Shown here: piece after piece, positions 32,893 to 33,267 of the stretch
How positions within the stretch are numbered: position 1 is the stretch's first letter
Layout: each line of letters opens with the position of its first letter
Assembly (NCBI GenBank): GCA_003243965.1
Contig: QHBO01000043.1
Coordinates: 1-33,267 of the forward strand
Reading direction: 5' to 3'
DNA from: Chloroflexota bacterium
GTDB taxonomy: Bacteria > Chloroflexota > Limnocylindria > QHBO01
Length of the DNA stretch: 33,267 bases
Made by a program: the position numbers and the translations under genes
Notes under the pieces: generated by a model
The model's input: only the letters and a program-made list of their open reading frames with translations
The model's database searches: none
What the model was told of the DNA's origin: nothing

Positions 32893-33267
32893 TCAGGCGA
32901 GACCCGCGTCCGCCCGGATGGCCTCGGCGCGGTCGGTCCGCTCCCACGGCAGGTCGAGATCGCGGCGGCCAAAGTGACCGTAGGCCGCCGTCTGACGGTA
33001 GATCGGGCGGCGCAGATCGAGCATCTCGATGATCGCGCCCGGCCGCAGATCAAAGTGGCGCTCGATCAGCTGCACGATGCGCTGGTCGGGGATGGCCCCC
33101 GTTGCGAAGGTGTCGACGTTGATCGCCAACGGCCGCGCCACCCCGATCGCGTAGGCGAGCTGCAGCTCAAAGCGCCGAGCGAGGCCGGCGGCGACCACGT
33201 TCTTCGCCACGTAGCGCGCCATGTACGCGGCGCTCCGATCCACCTTGGTCGGGTCCTTGCCGCTGAA
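32893..33267 (-). CDS. metK: S-adenosylmethionine synthetase, C-terminal part
   Basis: The frame runs off the window edge. The visible 124 residues start [20 protein letters not shown], the MetK loop with the conserved FSGKDxxKVDRSxAY motif that lies at the ATP/methionine site, then [37 protein letters not shown] and [18 protein letters not shown], and the terminal AAYGHFGR. These are highly conserved in bacterial MetK of about 380-400 residues. It makes SAM from methionine and ATP. It is the first visible gene of the operon that continues with the TPR gene and proC. Confidence 0.97.
   Translation of the reverse strand, partial: FSGKDPTKVDRSAAYMARYVAKNVVAAGLARRFELQLAYAIGVARPLAINVDTFATGAIPDQRIVQLIERHFDLRPGAIIEMLDLRRPIYRQTAAYGHFGRRDLDLPWERTDRAEAIRADAGLA

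Noticed and set aside
1-33267. CRISPR array, toxin-antitoxin pair, restriction-modification or other defence island
   Set aside because: No regularly spaced repeats and no nuclease, methylase or toxin motifs were found; the repeats seen are isolated two-copy duplications or IS ends.

Overview
The window looks like two unrelated genomic segments joined near position 16,515-16,577. The left half (1 to about 16.5 kb) has moderate GC, proteins that resemble Alphaproteobacteria of the order Hyphomicrobiales (Beijerinckiaceae/Bradyrhizobium-like), long intergenic stretches, and many insertion-sequence and gene remnants. The right half (about 16.6-33.3 kb) has clearly higher GC, tightly packed genes with 1-4 bp stop/start overlaps, no mobile DNA, and genes that suggest a high-GC non-proteobacterial lineage. 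I lean towards Chloroflexota (Limnocylindria-like), with limited confidence. The join falls on the first codons of a biotin carboxylase gene, where two unrelated genes could share enough sequence to mislead an assembler, so a chimeric contig is the simplest reading. These assignments come from protein and codon character, not from a database search.

Left half: a RibD/DHFR-like reductase, an IS30 remnant carrying a 28-bp tandem duplication, a secreted protein of unknown function, an rpiA fragment, a full-length Lhr-type helicase whose start lies inside that rpiA fragment, an istB-like remnant, a small exported glycine-zipper protein, and fragments of an aldo/keto reductase and of a probable polyphosphate kinase 2. 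These are followed by an intact phosphoketolase-acetate kinase pair (xfp-ackA), an alcohol dehydrogenase fragment fused to an IS630 N-terminus, a cobalamin-biosynthesis kinase/guanylyltransferase (cobP/cobU), a complete 844-bp IS5-family element with TA target duplications and a likely -1 frameshift site, and the alpha subunit of an acyl-CoA carboxylase. The fragments (rpiA, AKR, ppk2, adh) surround xfp-ackA and look like the eroded remains of a low-oxygen/fermentative carbon module of which only xfp-ackA is still intact.

Right half, minus strand unless stated. Metabolic operon: metK, a TPR-like protein, proC, mannose-1-phosphate guanylyltransferase, a DUF374 acyltransferase, a phosphohexomutase and a bifunctional phosphoglucose/phosphomannose isomerase. 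Apart from metK-proC this is a route from fructose-6-phosphate to GDP-mannose with a lipid acyltransferase embedded in it. Next come a small SWIM zinc-finger protein, a terminator-like hairpin, a cobalamin riboswitch and a B12 import operon (btuF-btuC-btuD). On the plus strand, trpS overlaps an AI-2E family permease gene. Divergent from trpS runs a fatty-acid initiation cluster: birA, accD, accA, a BCCP-like protein lacking the biotinyl lysine, and fabD, continuing into the suspected chimeric biotin carboxylase.

I found no CRISPR array, no rRNA or tRNA gene, no defence island and no clear new multi-gene system. The points most worth checking are the contig junction, the lysine-less BCCP in an otherwise complete acc operon, the HTH-dehydrogenase fusion ORF, the frameshifting IS, and the acyltransferase inside the GDP-mannose operon.
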